From positions 37,243 to 101,242 of the forward strand of contig NZ_KQ948565.1 in the NCBI RefSeq assembly GCF_001514125.1: a stretch of 64,000 bases of DNA, read 5' to 3'. This document shows positions 10,801-16,499 of this stretch, piece after piece. Positions within the stretch are counted from its first letter, which is position 1. Each line of letters starts with the position of its first letter. Below the pieces are notes generated by a model. It was not told where the DNA came from. It saw only the letters and a list, made by a program, of their open reading frames with translations, and did no database searches. The stretch comes from Streptomyces longwoodensis (GTDB lineage Bacteria > Actinomycetota > Actinomycetes > Streptomycetales > Streptomycetaceae). Made by a program: the position numbers and the translations under genes.

Positions 10801-13800
10801 GCGCGCCGGGCGTCGGAGAGGCGCTGCAGCACCAGCAGGCCCACGCCTTCCGCCCAGCCCGTGCCGTCGGCCGCCGCCGCGAACGACTTGCAGCGCCCGT
10901 CCGGGGACAGCCCGCGCTGCCGGGAGAACTCCACGAAGATGCCGGGGGTGGCCATCACCGTCGCGCCGCCCGCGAGGGCCAGGGAGCACTCCCCTGCGCG
11001 CAGGGCCTGCGCCGCCATGTGCAGCGCCACCAGGGAGGACGAGCAGGCGGTGTCCACCGTGACCGCGGGGCCCCGCAGGCCCAGGGTGTAGGCGATGCGG
11101 CCGGAGGCCACGCTCGCCGTGGTGCCGGTGAGGACGTAGCCGTCGGCGCCCGCGGCGCCCTCGTGCATCCGGGGGCCGTAGTCCTGGGCCATGACCCCGG
11201 CGAACACGCCGGTGTCCGAGTCCCGCAGGGACAACGGGTCCACTCCGGCCCGTTCCAGGGCCTCCCAGGAGGTCTCCAGCAGCAGCCGCTGCTGCGGGTC
11301 CATCGCGAGCGCCTCGCGGGGCGAGATCCCGAACAGCCCCGCGTCGAAGCGCGCCGCGTCGTACAGGAAGCCACCGGAACGGGCGTAGGTGCGTCCGGGC
11401 CGGTCCGGGTCGGAGTCGAACAGGCGGTCCAGGTCCCAGCCCCGGTCGGTGGGGAACGCGCCGATCGCGTCACCGCCCGCGGCGACGAGGTCCCACAGGT
11501 CGTCCGGGGAGGCGATCCCGCCGGGGTAGCGGCAGGCCATCCCGACGATGGCGATCGGTTCGGCGACGGACGCCCCCGTCCTCGCCCCGGCCCCCCTCCC
11601 CGCCCCGGCCCCCGGGTCCGCGACGGATGCGGGGGCACCCGTCCCCCCGCCTGGTCCGGGCGCCGGGTCCGGCGCGTACGACGGGACGGCGGCGAGTTCG
11701 GCGTCGAGGTGCTCGATCATCCGCGCGGGAGTGGCGTGGGTCAGCACCGCGGTCGGGGGCACCCGCAGCCCGGTGGCCTCGGCGAGCCGGTGTCCCAGCT
11801 CGACGGTCATCAGCGAGCTGAAGCCCAGCTCCTTGAACGGCCGGCGCAGGTCCAGCTGCTCGGCGGACTCCAGTTCCAGTGCCGCGGCCACCTCCGTGCG
11901 CACCAACGTGCGGACCGCCTGGGTCCGTTGGGCAGCGGGCAGCGCGGCCAGGGGCGAGGCCGGCGCCTCGGCCCGCGGCGTCCCGGCCGTGACGGGGGTG
12001 GTTCCGCCGGTGATCCAGTGCCTGCGCCGCTGGAAGGGGTACGTCGGCAGGGGCACACGGCGGGCGCCGGTCCCGGCGTGGAAGCGCGTCCAGTCGACCG
12101 GGACGCCACGGGCGTGCACCCGGGCGACCGCGGTGAGCAGCGACCTCAGGTCGGGGCGGTCACCGCCGGTCATCGCGGCGGCGAAGGCCACGTCGTCCGG
12201 CGCGTTGGCCGGTCCCATGGCGCACAGGGTGCCGTCGGGGCCGAGTTCGAGGAACGTCCGCGCACCACCCGCGCAGGCCGTCCCGACGGCGTCGGCGAAC
12301 CGCACGGTGTCACGGGTGTGCCGCGCCCAGAACTCCGGCCAGTCGAGCCCGGTCGGGTCGAGCTCGGTGCCGGTGAACGAGGAGATGACCCGCAGCCGGG
12401 GCCGCTGCCAGCGGACCCGGGACGCGGCCTGCCGCATTCCGTCGAGGATGGGGTCCATGTGCGCCGAGTGGCTGGCGAACCGGATCCGGAGGCGGCGGGT
12501 GCGCCGTCCTGACCGCTCCCACTTCCGCGCGATCTCCAGGGTGGCTTCCTCGTCGCCCGCCAGGACGGTGGCGGTGGGGGTGTTGAGCGCCGCGATCGAC
12601 ACCGCGCCGCCGGACGCCCGCACGTCCGGGGTCAGTTCGGCCTCGGACGCCTCCACCAGGACCGAGGCACCGCCGGGCGGCACGTGCTGCATCAGCCGGC
12701 CCCGGGTGGCCACGAGGGCGCAGGCGTCGGGCAGGGACATCGCCCCGGCCACGTGCAGCGCGGCCAGTTCACCGAAGGAGTGGCCGAGCACCGCGTCGGG
12801 GCGCACGCCCCAGCTCTCCACGAGGCGGAACAGCGCGACCTGGACGGCGAACAACGCGGGCTGGGTGTACTCCGGTTCGTCGAGCAGCGCCGCGTCCCGC
12901 GAGCCCTCCTCGGCGAACATCACCTCCAGCAGCGGCCGTTGCAGGTGCGCGCGCATCTCTTCGGCGATCTCCTCCACGGCCGCGGCGTACACGGGGTGGC
13001 GGAGGTGGATCTCGTGGCCCATGCCCGGTCGCTGGTTGCCCTGGCCGGCGAAGAGGAACACCGTCCGTCCGGGCGCGGCCGTGCCGCGGACCACGCGGGC
13101 CTGGGGTTCTCCCGCGGCCAGGGCCCGCAGCAGGCCGGGCACGTCGCCGGGGGTGTCGGCGACGAGGACCGCGCGCTGCGGCAGCGGGCTGCGGGTGGTG
13201 GCCAGTGAGTACGCCAGGTCCAGCGGGGACGGTGCGTCGGTCGTGGTCAGGCGGTCGGCCAGCGCGGTCAGCGCGGCCGGCGTGCGCGCCGACACGGGGA
13301 CGAGGACGGGACCGTCGTAGCGCGGCGCCTCCTGCCGGCCGGCGGGACCGGCGGCGGGCGCCGCGGACAGCACGACGTGGCAGTTGGCGCCGCCCATGCC
13401 GAACGAGCTGACCCCGGCGAGCGGCGTCCCCCCGGTGTCGGGCCACGGCTCCGCCTCGGTGACCACGCGCAGCCCGAGGTCGTCGAGCGGGATGCGGGGG
13501 TTGGGGGTACGGAAGTTGAGGCTGGGCACCAGCTCGCGGTGGGACAGGCACAGGATCGTCTTGAGCAGGCCCGCGATCCCGGCCGCGCCCTCCAGGTGTC
13601 CGATGTTCGTCTTCACCGAGCCGACGTGCAGGGGCCGTTCACGATGGGCCACCGCGCCCAGCGCCGACGCCTCCACCGGGTCGCCGAGGGGCGTGCCGGT
13701 GCCGTGCAGTTCGACGTAGTCCACGTCCTGGGGTGCCACCCCCGCCGAGGCGCAGGCGGCGCGCAGCACGTCCTGCTGGGCCTCCTGGCGGGGGGCGGTC

Positions 13801-14642
13801 AGTGAGTCGCCGCCGCCGTCGTTGTTGGCGGCGCTGCCGAGGATCACCGCGTGCACGGTGTCCCCGTCGGCCAGTGCCGCCGCCAGCGGCTTGAGCAGCA
13901 GCACCGCGCCGCCCTCACCGCGGACGAACCCGTTGGCCCGTGCGTCGAAGGTGTGGCAGCGCCCGTCCGGGGAGAGGGCTCCGAGCGCACGGGTGACGTC
14001 GTACCCGTCCTGGACGATGTTCAGGTTGACGCCGCCGACGACGGCCACGGAGCACTCGCCCGCCGCCAGGGCCCGGCACGCCACGTGCACGGCCACCAGG
14101 GCGGAGGACTGGGCGCTGTCCACCACCATGCTCGGCCCGCTCAGGCGGAGCGCGTAGGACACCCGGTTGGCGATCATCGCCCGGTTGCGGCCCGTGGCCG
14201 AGTGCGGGCTGAGCCGGTCGCCGCGCAGGGTGGCGTAGTCGTCGTACGTGGCGCCGACGTACACGCCGGTGCCGCCGTCGGTGCCGCCCCCGTCACCGGG
14301 GACGATGCCGGCGTCCTCGAACGCCTCCCAGGCCAGCTCCAGCACCAGGCGCTGCTGGGGGTCCATGACGGCCGCCTCGCCCGGGGAGATGCCGAAGAAC
14401 TGCGCGTCGAAGGAGTCGACCTGGTCGAGGAAGCCGGCGCGCACCGGTTCGCCGGACGGGAGCACGGGGGCGGCGGGCCCGTCCGGGTGGGTGCGCCGGG
14501 GGCCGGGTTCGCCCAGGGCGTCGCGCCCCTCGCGCAGCAGTGCCCAGAACGCGGCCGGGTCGGCCGCCCCCGGCAGCCGGCAGGCCAGGCCGACGACGGC
14601 CACGGGCACCTGCGCGGGGGCGGTGTCCATGCGGTCACCCAT
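1878..14642 (-). CDS. Starter type I polyketide synthase: KSQ-AT-ACP / KS-AT-DH-KR-ACP / KS-AT-KR-ACP
   Basis: This subunit starts the polyketide chain; 4254 residues. The loading module has a KS with Gln178 instead of Cys (DSAQSSA), a KSQ that decarboxylates the extender to make the starter; then an AT (Ser622 in GHSFGE, specificity loop FASH 722-725) and an ACP (Ser943). Module 1 has KS Cys1200, AT Ser1648 with GHSQGE and YASH (methylmalonyl type), DH with His1954 (HxxxGxxxxP) and Asp2116 (DAALH), KR with an LDD motif and Tyr2500 (B1 type), and ACP Ser2667. Module 2 has KS Cys2898, AT Ser3349 with GHSQGE and YASH at 3447, no DH, KR with Trp3968, His3973 and Tyr3976 (A2 type), and ACP Ser4144. 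An acidic C-terminal docking tail follows. ATG 14642 was chosen for GGAGGGG 11 nt upstream; the open frame continues to 14909 but that part is unlike a KS N-terminus. The upstream gene in the same direction is the P450. Confidence 0.97.
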   Translation of the reverse strand: MGDRMDTAPAQVPVAVVGLACRLPGAADPAAFWALLREGRDALGEPGPRRTHPDGPAAPVLPSGEPVRAGFLDQVDSFDAQFFGISPGEAAVMDPQQRLVLELAWEAFEDAGIVPGDGGGTDGGTGVYVGATYDDYATLRGDRLSPHSATGRNRAMIANRVSYALRLSGPSMVVDSAQSSALVAVHVACRALAAGECSVAVVGGVNLNIVQDGYDVTRALGALSPDGRCHTFDARANGFVRGEGGAVLLLKPLAAALADGDTVHAVILGSAANNDGGGDSLTAPRQEAQQDVLRAACASAGVAPQDVDYVELHGTGTPLGDPVEASALGAVAHRERPLHVGSVKTNIGHLEGAAGIAGLLKTILCLSHRELVPSLNFRTPNPRIPLDDLGLRVVTEAEPWPDTGGTPLAGVSSFGMGGANCHVVLSAAPAAGPAGRQEAPRYDGPVLVPVSARTPAALTALADRLTTTDAPSPLDLAYSLATTRSPLPQRAVLVADTPGDVPGLLRALAAGEPQARVVRGTAAPGRTVFLFAGQGNQRPGMGHEIHLRHPVYAAAVEEIAEEMRAHLQRPLLEVMFAEEGSRDAALLDEPEYTQPALFAVQVALFRLVESWGVRPDAVLGHSFGELAALHVAGAMSLPDACALVATRGRLMQHVPPGGASVLVEASEAELTPDVRASGGAVSIAALNTPTATVLAGDEEATLEIARKWERSGRRTRRLRIRFASHSAHMDPILDGMRQAASRVRWQRPRLRVISSFTGTELDPTGLDWPEFWARHTRDTVRFADAVGTACAGGARTFLELGPDGTLCAMGPANAPDDVAFAAAMTGGDRPDLRSLLTAVARVHARGVPVDWTRFHAGTGARRVPLPTYPFQRRRHWITGGTTPVTAGTPRAEAPASPLAALPAAQRTQAVRTLVRTEVAAALELESAEQLDLRRPFKELGFSSLMTVELGHRLAEATGLRVPPTAVLTHATPARMIEHLDAELAAVPSYAPDPAPGPGGGTGAPASVADPGAGAGRGAGARTGASVAEPIAIVGMACRYPGGIASPDDLWDLVAAGGDAIGAFPTDRGWDLDRLFDSDPDRPGRTYARSGGFLYDAARFDAGLFGISPREALAMDPQQRLLLETSWEALERAGVDPLSLRDSDTGVFAGVMAQDYGPRMHEGAAGADGYVLTGTTASVASGRIAYTLGLRGPAVTVDTACSSSLVALHMAAQALRAGECSLALAGGATVMATPGIFVEFSRQRGLSPDGRCKSFAAAADGTGWAEGVGLLVLQRLSDARRAGHRVLGVLRGSAVNQDGASNGLTAPSGLAQEQVIRAALGAAGLSAADVDLVEAHGTGTALGDPIEAQALLATYGSRRAESPVWLGSLKSNIGHTQAAAGVAGVIKAVQAMRRGVLPRTLHVDEPSPHVDWESGAVRLLTEDRPWPDTGRPRRAAVSSFGISGTNAHVVIEQAPASVEEAEGEAQLRPGPVPVVLSGHTGAALRAQAERLATHVETHPGTTVPQVARVAAGRAALTHRAVVTADNPTDLVRRLRALATDQDDPGLVHGQADVDPRTVFVFPGQGAQWAGMAVELLGASPVFAARMAECAAALGEFTDWSLLDVVRGEGGAASLERVDVVQPVSFAVMVSLAALWRSFGVEPDAVVGHSQGEIAAACVAGALSLRDAAKVSALRSAALRDLAGTGGMMSVALPAAEVERRLADRDGRVSVAAVNGPAAVVLAGEPAALEDLAAELTADGVWARLVAVDYASHSPQVERIRATLLERLAGLEPRTADIPFYSTVTGEPIDTAALDAEYWYSNLRHTVRFEEAVRALDDAGHRAYVEVSPHPLLTAAVQDTVESTGSSAVVVGTLRRDQGGPDRFLRSLAEAYVRGVPVEWTPATGAGGPRPDLPVYAFQRQHFWLPAPAGAADPAVLGMDAATHPLLGAAATVATTGEVLLTGELSRQRQPWLADHGVHGTVVLPGAAFVELAVHAGDETGCTELEELTVQRPLPLPERGGVRVQTVVGAPDDDGGRTVDVYARTTDRPDWTHHATGRLGTARTPAPDTVGGPPAGTASAEPAARYLELAGLGYEYGPAFQGLRRWWRSGEDVWAEAELPEPAAVDAGAFGLHPALLDAALHAALPSGEAAGPDAATVLPFSFSGVRLYRSGADAVRVRLRPAAGGAVSVTLTDAADRTVLVIDALTLRPVPAGQLTADRPDHLYRTAWTPLETPAPEAAWSLHADLDELGDHVPAAVGVPVTSATGALTLAQRWLADERFTASQLVLLTRGAVGTAADAPPPDPATAAVWGLVRTAQTEHPDRFVLVDTDDRPASAALLPGLAGTGEPQLALRDGRVLVPRLTPVTDDAGESPWTATGTVLITGATGTLGRLVARHLVDRHGVRDLVLASRSGQDAPGTAAFTDGLRALGARVTVVACDVAERDEVAALLAAHPVTAVVHAAGVLDDAVLTALTPERVTDVCRAKVDGARHLDELTGPGLTAFVLFSSVAGTLGNAGQAAYAAANAALDALAERRRAAGLPATSIAWGLWAESSRMTGHMDDTDRARLARAGVLPLDTDTGLAAFDAATARDVPAVLAAPLDREALRTRASEGTLPPLLSSLVPVVRRAAAADGPADAADALRRRLAEQDPLRVLQDVVLTQAAVVLGHPDPAALGPDRPFKEIGFDSLTSVELRNRLSRITGTRLPATVVFDHPTPAGLAAHLRGELAGDTPAAAVVPAATAAAEEPVAIVGMACRFPGGVASPEDLWHLVSTGGDAIGGFPTDRGWDVAGLYDPDPDRAGHSTTRYGGFLYDAGQFDASLFGISPREALAMDPQQRLLLETAWETLERAGLDPASLRGSRTGVFTGVMYHDYASALADVPEEVEGHLLTGTAASVASGRVSYALGLEGPAVTVDTACSSSLVAVHLAAQALRAGECTLALAGGVTVMARPTTFTAFSRQRGLSPDGRCKAYAGAADGTGWSEGVGLLLLEPLSAARRNGHRVLAVVRGSAVNQDGASHGLTAPNGPSQERVIRAALAAAGLSPHEVDAVEGHGTGTPLGDPIEAQALLATYGQERAGDPLWLGSVKSNIGHAQAASGVAGLIKTVQAMRHGVLPRTLHVDEPSPHVDWESGAVRLLTEDRPWPDTGRPRRAGVSSFGISGTNAHIVVEQVDGSEAAEPEPDHVQPLRPVPVALSGHTEDALRAQAARLVAHLTTHPDTPLRDIAYTAASGRAALDHRAVVLADDPEQLGERLTALAEGRDVPDVVRGTAVPNARRVAFVFPGQGSQWAGMALELLDAAPVFAARLAECAAAVEAHVDWSVLDVLRQVPGAPGLDRVDVVQPVTFAVTVSLAALWQAHGVRPDAVIGHSQGEIAAACVAGALSLADAAAVVCLRSRALTRLSGKGGMMSVALPAPEVRELFTDDRLHVAAINGPASTVVSGDPSALEDLRARCDARGVRARLIAVDYASHSPHVTTVKDELDGLLAGIAPRAVPVELYSTVTGQRLDPRELTGAYWYTNLRQTVRFADAVGAALDAGIGTFLEVSPHPVVAPGVQETVDAAGARAVVLSTLRRDDGGRPRFTRSLAEAHVRGVGVHLPEVFAGTGARTVDLPTYAFQHQWYWLADQAASRSLGWRYRVEWRPARPNGRTEPDATWLALVPAGCDQEWLERLTETLPVRVLPVDAEHADRAALGENLRRALAEHTPRGLLSLLSADRRPHPRHPAVPAGVAATLALVQALGDLAATQPLWLVTAGAVGTGDTDPPHDPDAAQVWGLGRVAMLEYPTFWGGLVDLPARPDADELEQLRTIMAGGFGDEDQLAVRATGTLLRRLVRAPLDGTPAVGWQARDTAVVTGGTGALGPEAARWLAGLGAAHVVLVSRSGPQAEGVAELASELDARGVRLTAHACDVADRAAVSALLTGLREQGEKVRTVLHAAALMRLAALPDTDLAEYAAVLDAKVQGARHLVDLLDRDELDALVFYSSIAGVWGSGDHGAYAAANATLDALAEQARADGLPVTSVAWGVWDGARFPEGVDAGQLRRQGLPLIHPESALEGLRVVLERGESGLSMADVDWAAFMPLFASARSRPLFAEIPEARRALEGDEPTGAPPSGITWAQRLAALPDAERRAALLTLVREQAAVVLGLSDPAQIGDERPFRDLGYDSLTGIELRNRLGTVTGLTLPATLVFDHPTPAAVADRLDTSLAPAEPPLLAELDRLAERLGRTDGEDERTTVAQRLRAMLSLVDGDLDEDDDFDPVSNEEMYDLIDRELGAS

Positions 14643-14963
14643 CCGGGACTTCCCCTCCGCCCCGTCGGTTGGCGCGACGCGGGCATGTCGGACCCACCCG
14701 GCGGACACACCGGGCGGACGGTACGGACGGTCACTGGCGGAAGCGGCGCGCACGGGGCGCCGGTCACGTGGCACAGCGGAGTGCGTCGACGGGGTGGCGA
14801 CGCGCTGATCGGAGTCGTGTTTGTGTGTGGGGGGCGGCTTTGTGTGTGTGGGGGGGCGGCGCGGCCCGCCGTCGGGGGCGGGTGCGCCGCGCCGGCCGGA
14901 GTCCCTCACGGCGTGGAGACGTCGTCGGGGGCCGGGAGGGTGGGCGGGCGGGCGGGCGGCGGA
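14643..14963. other. Leader between P450 and PKS
   Basis: A 321-base stretch without a gene separates the P450 stop from the PKS start. It contains the GT/G-rich direct repeat listed separately and no hairpin that I could recognise as a terminator, so read-through from the P450 into the PKS is possible. I saw no convincing promoter in it. Confidence 0.6.
14820..14860. repeat. Imperfect GT/G-rich direct repeat
   Basis: Two adjacent copies of TTTGTGTGTG followed by a G-run and CGGC (14820-14838 and 14839-14860). The second copy is longer by one TG step and one G. In the PKS transcript this reads as C-runs and CA-repeats, which would be largely unstructured. Slippage-prone low-complexity DNA; function unknown. 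Confidence 0.8.
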
Positions 14964-16268
14964 TCAGGCCCGGACGAACTCCACGGGGACCTCCAGCGCC
15001 ACCGTGTGCTTGCTGTTGGCGGCCCACGGCACCGGCCCGCTCAGGCGCACCTCGGCGACCCGGTCGAGGAGCGCGGTGAACAGGGTGCGCAGTTCGAGCC
15101 GGGCGAGGTCCACGGCGAGGCAGACGTGGGGGCCGCGGCCGAAGGCGAGGTGCGGGTTGGGGTTGCGGCGCACGTCGAAGGACATGGCGTCGGGGAAGAC
15201 GCTCTCGTCCCGGTTGGCCGACGACCACCACAGGGTCACCTTGTCGCCGCGCCGGAACCGCACGTCCCGGAACGTGAAGTCCTCGGTGGCCGTGCGCCGG
15301 TTGTACGGCGTCGGCGTGGACCAGCGCATCATCTCCTCGACGGCGCCGTCCAGCAGGGAGCGGTCCGCGCGCAGGGCCTGCCACTGCTCGGGGTGCTCGG
15401 CCAGGGCGAGCAGACCGACGGCGATGACGTTGCGGGTCGGCTCGCTCCCGGCCAGGGTCAGCAGGTTGACGAACACCTCCCGCTCGTAGGGGCGCAACGG
15501 CGACTCGCCGTGGCCCTCGGGGAGTTCACCCGCGGCGATGACGGACAGGAAGTCCTGCGCCGGCTCGGCCCTCTTCCGGGCGAGCAGCTGCACCCCGTAC
15601 TGGTACATCGCGAGGAGGGCGGCCTGGCTGCGCGAGGACGACTCGCCGGAGGCACGGTCCTCGTACCCCATCACCACTTCGGTCCAGTCGACGAACTGCG
15701 GCCAGTCGGCGCGTGGTACGCCCATCAACGCGGCCATGACCTCGACGGAGAAGCGGCCGGCGACGTCGTTCTGGAAGTCGCAGGAGCCGCGCTCGACGAC
15801 CTCGGAGACGATCGCCTCGGCCCGCTCGGTGATGAGCGGGCCGAGCGCCTCGAGCACGGGCCCCGTCACGGACGGACTGACCAGGTCGCGCAGCAGGCGG
15901 TGGCGCGGGTCGTCCATCATGTTGAGCATCGCGCCGGAGTAGGTGCCGGCGGGCAGGTCGTCGAGGTGGGTGCCGCCGCCCTCGCGGTCGCCGCCGCCCT
16001 GGGAGGACAGGAGGGGGTGTTCCGCCGCCTCGACGACGTCGTCGTAGCGGGAGAGGACCCAGAAGTCCTCGCCGTCACGGGTCCGTCCGGGCGGGTGGCG
16101 CAGGACGGGTGCCTCCTTGCGCAGCCGGGCGAACACCTCGTGCGGGAAGCCGTCGGTGAAACGGTCCTGGTCGCTGAGGTCGAAACCGCCGAGCACGGCG
16201 GGCAGTTGCTCCCCGCCCACCTCGGCGGCGCTGCGTAACGTCGGAACGGCGGGCTGCTCCAGCGACAT
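14964..16268 (-). CDS. Cytochrome P450, probable polyketide tailoring oxygenase
   Basis: Soluble bacterial P450 of 434 residues, the usual length. The heme-binding loop FGRGPHVC places the ligand at Cys383, and the K-helix ExxR motif is EEMMR. The I-helix reads LAGSEPT around Glu276. The usual acid-alcohol pair (D/E-T) is E-P here, with threonine one place later, which is unusual and may affect proton delivery. It probably hydroxylates or epoxidises the polyketide, judged only by its place directly upstream of the PKS on the same strand. Residue 11 is encoded by TTA (16236-16238), a bldA-dependent codon. The ATG is preceded by AAGGAG at good spacing. A promoter-like TTGACC, a palindrome and a PAS-LuxR-like site lie upstream. 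Confidence 0.95.
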   Translation of the reverse strand: MSLEQPAVPTLRSAAEVGGEQLPAVLGGFDLSDQDRFTDGFPHEVFARLRKEAPVLRHPPGRTRDGEDFWVLSRYDDVVEAAEHPLLSSQGGGDREGGGTHLDDLPAGTYSGAMLNMMDDPRHRLLRDLVSPSVTGPVLEALGPLITERAEAIVSEVVERGSCDFQNDVAGRFSVEVMAALMGVPRADWPQFVDWTEVVMGYEDRASGESSSRSQAALLAMYQYGVQLLARKRAEPAQDFLSVIAAGELPEGHGESPLRPYEREVFVNLLTLAGSEPTRNVIAVGLLALAEHPEQWQALRADRSLLDGAVEEMMRWSTPTPYNRRTATEDFTFRDVRFRRGDKVTLWWSSANRDESVFPDAMSFDVRRNPNPHLAFGRGPHVCLAVDLARLELRTLFTALLDRVAEVRLSGPVPWAANSKHTVALEVPVEFVRA

Positions 16269-16305
16269 GGACGCTCCTTAGGACGGTGACGCACCGAGGG
16301 CAGTC

Positions 16306-16342
16306 GAACTGCAGTTCACGCCATGTCCGCGCAGCGGGTCAA
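16306..16342 (-). promoter_or_regulatory. Putative P450 promoter with overlapping palindrome
   Basis: On the minus strand TTGACC (16342-16337) is followed after 18 nt by TGAACT (16318-16313), a plausible -35 with a weak -10. The -10 overlaps a perfect 12-nt palindrome, GAACTGCAGTTC (16306-16317), which could be an operator. The 12 bases GCTTGACCCGCT spanning the -35 (16333-16344) recur exactly at the promoter of the PAS-LuxR gene (25361-25372). Confidence 0.5.
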
Positions 16343-16379
16343 GCGATGTCGGCCAGGAGGCCGCGGTCGGGGCCGCTTG

Positions 16380-16395
16380 CTAGCAATTCCCTTAG
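16380..16395 (-). promoter_or_regulatory. Candidate PAS-LuxR (PimM-type) operator
   Basis: The minus strand reads CTAAGGGAATTGCTAG. The known PimM-family target is the 16-nt palindrome CTVGGGAWWTCCCBAG; this site agrees at 12 of 16 positions, including both CT..AG ends and the AT-rich centre. It lies about 110 bp upstream of the P450 ATG, and a PimM-type regulator is encoded at 25511-26227. The match is imperfect, so this is a candidate only. Confidence 0.45.
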
Positions 16396-16467
16396 ACATG
16401 TGCCCGGCTGGTGAGACGGACCGGTGCTGGCGGGAGGTCCCCGACGCACCGGTCCGACGACCAGCGG

Positions 16468-16495
16468 GGCGCCCCCGGACCGCTCCGGGGGCGCC
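16468..16495 (-). terminator. Stem-loop terminator after nuoD paralogue
   Basis: A perfect 12-bp GC-rich stem (GGCGCCCCCGGA and its complement) with a CCGC loop starts 4 bp after the nuoD stop codon. It should end the nuoB-nuoD transcript before the P450, so the P450 needs its own promoter. Confidence 0.75.
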
Positions 16496-16499
16496 GTGG

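Noticed and set aside
5925..12512. 2195-codon plus-strand open frame
   Set aside because: It is the antisense shadow of the PKS gene: Gly/Arg/Gln-rich with no domain pattern, a known effect of high-GC codon bias.
1878..14642. Calling the cluster a piericidin cluster
   Set aside because: The first two extensions fit, but the next module's AT looks malonyl-type and none of the pyridine-forming or methyltransferase genes is in the window.
14643..14909. Longer N-terminus for the starter PKS
   Set aside because: The extra 89 codons cross the GT/G repeat and read as Pro/Arg/Ser-rich sequence unlike a KS N-terminus; ATG 14642 has a ribosome site.
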